A stretch of DNA of 64,000 nt from Dicyema japonicum (taxonomy: Eukaryota > Dicyemida > Rhombozoa > Dicyemidae). Under the pieces are notes generated by a model, which worked only from the letters and a program-made list of their open reading frames with translations, ran no database searches and had not been told where the DNA came from. Made by a program: the position numbers and the translations under genes. Where the stretch lies: the NCBI GenBank assembly GCA_011109175.1, contig RDEW01000004.1, forward strand, positions 1,969,191 to 2,033,190, read 5' to 3'. Positions 60,301-64,000 of this stretch are shown here, piece after piece (positions within the stretch are counted from its first letter, which is position 1; every line of letters starts with the position of its first letter).

Positions 60301-62660
60301 AATGCTTTCAAATGATGTTGAACATCATTTCGGTAAACGTAATGTCCCTCCGGAGAAGAAGGAAGGCCATCGAGGATCTTCTGGACTCCCTGGAGGTCAA
60401 CATCTTGGTCCTTAACGAGACAAAGTGTAAGGATACGGCTGCTGCAGACTTTAAAGGCTATACTAGTTGTCATCTCTTGTGGAATGTCATACATCGAGGT
60501 TTGGATACTAGTGTCTATCGGAGGACAAGTCTAGCAGCAGTCGTCCAAAGTATATCTCAGTGCCCTCATTGCGAGCTTATATTATTACGCGTTAGACTTC
60601 CTAGTTTTACTATTGTCATTGGGGCAATGTATGCCAAGCAGTTGTGGTTGTGTAAGGATCACATTAAAACTGCCTTCGACATATATCCCGATTGCGTTAT
60701 TTTTGGCGATCTGAATGCTAAGTATTTGGATTTTGGCTGCTTTACTAATAACAAAGGGGGATCGGCACTGCGGAACCTAGCCGGGGATCTTGGGCTCTCC
60801 GTTAATACATCAACGGATCCTAACCAAAAGGATTCAAGAGGAGGAGAGGACTATCTGGGAATGGCCGTAGCCTTTCCATCGTTAATTGGTATGCTGTCTG
60901 TACTTCGTGTTCTTAGGGACATCGGAAGCGATCACCGTCAGCTACTCACCAAGCTTCAGGAACCTGCTTGATCTCAGGCCCCAATTGGCTACGACTTGGG
61001 CTCTGGCACTTGAGATAACCTTGAGTCGTTCATGGATAGAAAACTCCCTTTTCTCAAAGGGCAAGTTTGCAGTGAAGAAGACGTGGAGGAAATGGATGCC
61101 ACTGTGCGTGATATCTTTGAAGAATACATGCGGACTAACTTTCGGTTACGTCTGCATAGTGAAAGTTTCGCGTAGATTCTAGGCCTGATTTCAAGTAAAA
61201 TAATACTTTGAAAGAGGTACTTGAGATTCCGCTCGAAGTGCGTGTAGGAAGAAAATAGGACCTACTGCAAGAATAGGGCGAACATCCAGAAGAAGGAAAT
61301 CATGGAGGGGCTTGTTGACTTCCAGAGTAATAAATGGAAGAGGGCCTGCGAGAGGTTGAACCCTGCATGGCCGGACGTCAACTCAAGCGACTATCGGGCA
61401 GAGGGTATGCGTCGTCTGCACGTACCTTGAGTCGTGCGGATGGATCTATAACCTCAGACCCAACCGAAGTTTCGAACATCTTCGCAGGTAGATTTGGAGA
61501 CCGAGCGAATTCGTAAGCCTACTGGCGCGCTTGGTAAGGTTGTATAACGGTAGCTTTAGGTTAAGTTACATTCCTAAGCGTTGGAAGGAAGTGGAACTAG
61601 TTTTTGTAAGGAAACCAGGAAAACCACCTGAAGATCCTAATAGCTACCACCCTATAAGCCTGTTGCCTGCCGTTGCTAAAATCTTAGAGAGAGAGAGAGA
61701 CAGAGAATGATACACCAAAGGTAACCCAGGAATGCATAATGAGAGACACCCTCTCGGACCTTCAGATGGGATTCCGTGAGGGGCATTCCTGTTGGGACTG
61801 CCTTGAAGGTTGAGCTCTCAGATCCGCAACCACTGGAATCTGAGGCAGTCCACAGCCGCTGTTCCTCGATGTGGAGAGGGCGTTCGACTCGGTCTGGCAT
61901 CCGACGCCCTCGTTGAAGGAGGAATTCCCCTGGAACTAAGGAGTTGGTTATCAGCTTCTTAGAGGATCGGACAAACTACGTGAGACATAAAGGTTGCCGA
62001 TCCAGTTTGTTTAGATCTAACCGGGGAGTTCCACAAGGGTCGGTTTTGAGCCCAACCTTTTTTAACATATACTTGTCGACACTCCCTCACCCAGCCAATG
62101 TCAGGACGGAGATGGCTGTCCATGCTGATGACATAGTTCTCTGGGATCACTCGTGGAGACCAGATGTGGTGTGTGGGAGGATGCAAGTCGCCGTTTATAA
62201 AATCATACGCTGTGTGAGAGCAGAGGACTCAGGCTGAGGCCGGAGAAATGCAGTTTATTAGTCTTTGACCGCCCTAAGTGGTCTAACAATGTAATTCCTA
62301 GAATGACCATCTATGGGGTACCTATAGAGGTCACTGGGCGGACGAGCTACCTTGGTGTGATTTTCAACTCCAAGTGTAGTTTCCTGGAGCACACTGCCCT
62401 CGTTAAGAGGCGGGCGTTGCAAAGATTAGGAGCGCTGAGGGCTTTTCAGCTGAGTCGCGATGCCTGGGCCAAAGTGTTCAACTCCATGGTGCTGCCTATG
62501 CTCACTTATGGTGCGCAATCCTGGTATCGCAGTGAGGTACGCGAAAAGTGCCTCACCAACATTAGGATAGTCCGGCGGCGCGCAATACGGTATTCTCTAG
62601 GAATTTCTTATAGAGCGCCGCTGTCGGAAGAGGATTCCTTGATCACTGTGCATAGATGAG
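60285..62660 (+). pseudogene. APE-type LINE ORF2 (endonuclease + RT)
   Basis: The endonuclease has IISVNVMSLRRRRKAIEDLL, ILVLNETKC (60400-60428), VIFGDLNAKY (60698-60725) and DIGSDHRQLL (60920-60950). RT: VRKPGKPPEDPNSYHPISLL (61605-61665), LDVERAFDSVWH (61862-61900), RGVPQGSVLSPTFFNIYLS (62024-62080), MAVHADDIVLW (62113-62145), YLGVIFNSKCSFLEH and MVLPMLTYGAQSWYRSEVRE. The catalytic box is HADD. Frameshifts near 60970, 61190, 61510, 61810 and 62230 make it non-functional. No RNase H is seen. It is related in plan to the element at 20.9-24.0 kb, but the two are clearly different in sequence. Confidence 0.85.
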
Positions 62661-62665
62661 GGTTC

Positions 62666-62960
62666 TACTGGATCACAGGATTAGTGAGCGGAGACGTTTT
62701 TCGACTTAACGTGTCCTCGCATCATCTGCAACAAGTACTGCATAATCTGTGACGTATACGACAGGCATGTCAAATTCAATGTCTCCAGGGGACGCATAAG
62801 ATAATTTGAGTATACAAGCGGGCCACACTAACGAATTGAAAACATCGTAATTTTATTGAAGTGTAATAATTTGCAAGTCTACTACAACGACTATATTACG
62901 ATAACATTCCACAACACTAAATATAACAATTGTAATCAAACTTTCAAGATTATCATTTTC
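62666..62960. other. Short AT-rich spacer
   Basis: No coding motif. It contains the presumed 3' trailer of the 59.5-62.7 kb LINE (for example agacaggcatgtcaaa at about 62760). Confidence 0.4.
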
Positions 62961-62964
62961 ACTC

Positions 62965-63240
62965 TTTGTTTTGTCATGCTAATCACGTGATCCAGCACGC
63001 ACTAGCAGGGACCTCATTTTGGCCCGATGCTCCTCCCTCGACCCCACACAAGAACGTATCGGTCAGGTGACTGGATCTTCGCAGTCACAACGGCGCGTTC
63101 CATGGTTTATTCGTATCAATGCTTCAAGATGCATTGGTCGCTGGAACTCTCCAGAAATCCAGTGTTCCGTGATTTTGGAGGCTTTTTTCGGCTAGCCTCG
63201 ATTTCAAGACATTGATCAGAGATGACAAGTATTCATCAGT
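62965..63240 (-). pseudogene. FIDD-family LINE 3' tail, longest tail copy
   Basis: Minus-strand pieces: SRLAEKSLQNHGTLDF, RVPATNAS, then NHGTRRCDCEDPVT and SREEHRAKMRSLLVRAGSRD (63080-62985). It aligns with 1290-945 over its whole length, including the nucleotide block ttcgcagtcacaacggcgcg. The CDCEDP part may be the end of a zinc-binding motif. Confidence 0.72.
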
Positions 63241-63244
63241 CAGC

Positions 63245-63975
63245 CTTGTTCTCTAGAAGATTTTGTTGATTTTATGAAGGAAAACATCTGTCAACACAGG
63301 TGAAACCGAACATTGCCATTTCGAGGTATTTTGCTCCTAGTTTAAAATCAGACTGAATTTTATAGTTCCATCGTAAGCGCGCCGTTGCTCCGTCAAACAT
63401 GGGAAAGCACACAAGTTGTAGGACAGTATCTCTGTTCTGAATCTTTTGACCTACAATAATATCGGGTAGTGGTCTGAAGCAAGGTCATACACACTGGCCA
63501 GGACGTCTGGAGAGCGATGTTCGGAGCAAATGGAGATATTGGGGGATGTGTTAGATTCGTCTTATCGTAAAGCTATACGTATTATGTGTTGGAGAGGGTC
63601 ATTTAGGACTACGAAGCTTTCAATCTCGGACGAGAACTACTCCTCTGTTGATGCAGTTTACCATCAGAAGACCATAGAGGTTTCCTGTCATTAAAATGCC
63701 CGAACATGATTATGTTCTTAAGGGACGAGATCAAAGAGAGGTCAGGCTGGTATTCTTTAGAGGAAGAATATATAGGTTGATGATTATTTGCTCCACGTTG
63801 TTGATTGTTATCACCATCGAGATGACCTCCAAATTGGCATCAAAAAGAGATTCGATTGTGTAGTAAAGGGGATACTCACATAAATAGGTGTGATCGTGAG
63901 AGGAAATGAATTCCATCAGCTCGTCTCTTTTTCGAGTGATCCCGTTAATGTTTAGTTGTAGAATAGTTAGCATTC
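63245..63975 (-). pseudogene. LINE apurinic endonuclease fragment
   Basis: The minus frame from 63973 starts MLTILQLNINGITRKRDELM, the N-terminus of an APE endonuclease. Further on, IIMFGHFNDRK (expected GDFN), then ISICSEHRSPDV and ASDHYPIL (about 63470) follow in the expected order, in shifted frames. RT is missing. It lies next to the FIDD-family tail on the same strand, but that family appears RLE-type, so this is probably a separate element. Confidence 0.7.
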
Positions 63976-64000
63976 CGATAAGGTCAGGTTGGTTTGACGT

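Noticed and set aside
61685-61710. GA-rich microsatellite (gagagagagagacagagaga)
   Set aside because: Real but short and ordinary; it lies in decayed RT sequence and explains a local frame loss.
1-64000. CRISPR arrays, tRNA or rRNA genes, prokaryotic operons
   Set aside because: No regularly spaced repeats, no cloverleaf with conserved boxes and no ribosomal motif were found. Short spliceosomal introns rule out a bacterial reading.

Overview
This is animal nuclear DNA, AT-rich and crowded with decayed transposable elements. Between the elements lie pieces of at least four host genes: an EGF-receptor-like ectodomain gene (+, about 50.5-51.95 kb), a WD40 gene (-, 48.3-49.3 kb), an MSH5-like mismatch-repair-family gene (-, 30.7-32.7 kb) and two broken, inverted copies of SMC3 (17.4-20.9 kb). 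Their protein homology continues only if very short GT...AG segments, mostly 19-27 nt, are removed as introns. Animal genes with introns this small point to a dicyemid mesozoan (the Dicyema group). That assignment is an inference from intron size plus gene content; no ribosomal or mitochondrial marker is present.

Layout. 0.9-2.1 kb: degenerate RLE-type (restriction-like endonuclease) non-LTR element. 7.0-8.0 kb: short hAT element with a perfect 8-bp target-site duplication. 8.1-9.3 kb: LINE remnants. 10.9-12.7 kb: copy A of an RLE-type LINE whose reverse transcriptase (RT) active site reads FIDD. 13.2-15.7 kb: nearly full-length second RLE-type LINE (-). 17.4-20.9 kb: SMC3 copies, one split by a second hAT. 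20.9-24.0 kb: APE-type LINE with ORF1 and ORF2. 24.2-28 kb: unassigned. 29.5-30.5 and 43.0-43.9 kb: SINE/MITE-like repeats. 30.7-32.7 kb: MSH5-like gene. 32.9-34.0 kb: possible pogo/Tigger remnant. 34.3-36.4 kb: RTE-like LINE (-). 37.9-40.6 kb: copy B of the FIDD LINE. 47.5-48.05 kb: Tc1/mariner remnant. 48.3-49.3 kb: WD40 gene. 50.5-51.95 kb: receptor gene. 52-57.3 kb: LINE fragments. 59.5-62.7 kb: second APE-type LINE. 63-64 kb: LINE fragments.

The host genes share no operon or pathway; they are islands in repeat-rich DNA. Two frame breaks in the receptor gene fall exactly in G and C homopolymers, so assembly errors may mimic pseudogenes. The SMC3 breaks are not of that kind. I saw no tRNA, rRNA or CRISPR array. 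The strongest leads are the receptor gene with its micro-introns (two candidates only 13 and 17 nt), the MSH5-like gene lacking both Walker motifs, and the FIDD LINE family with at least eight copies or tails here.
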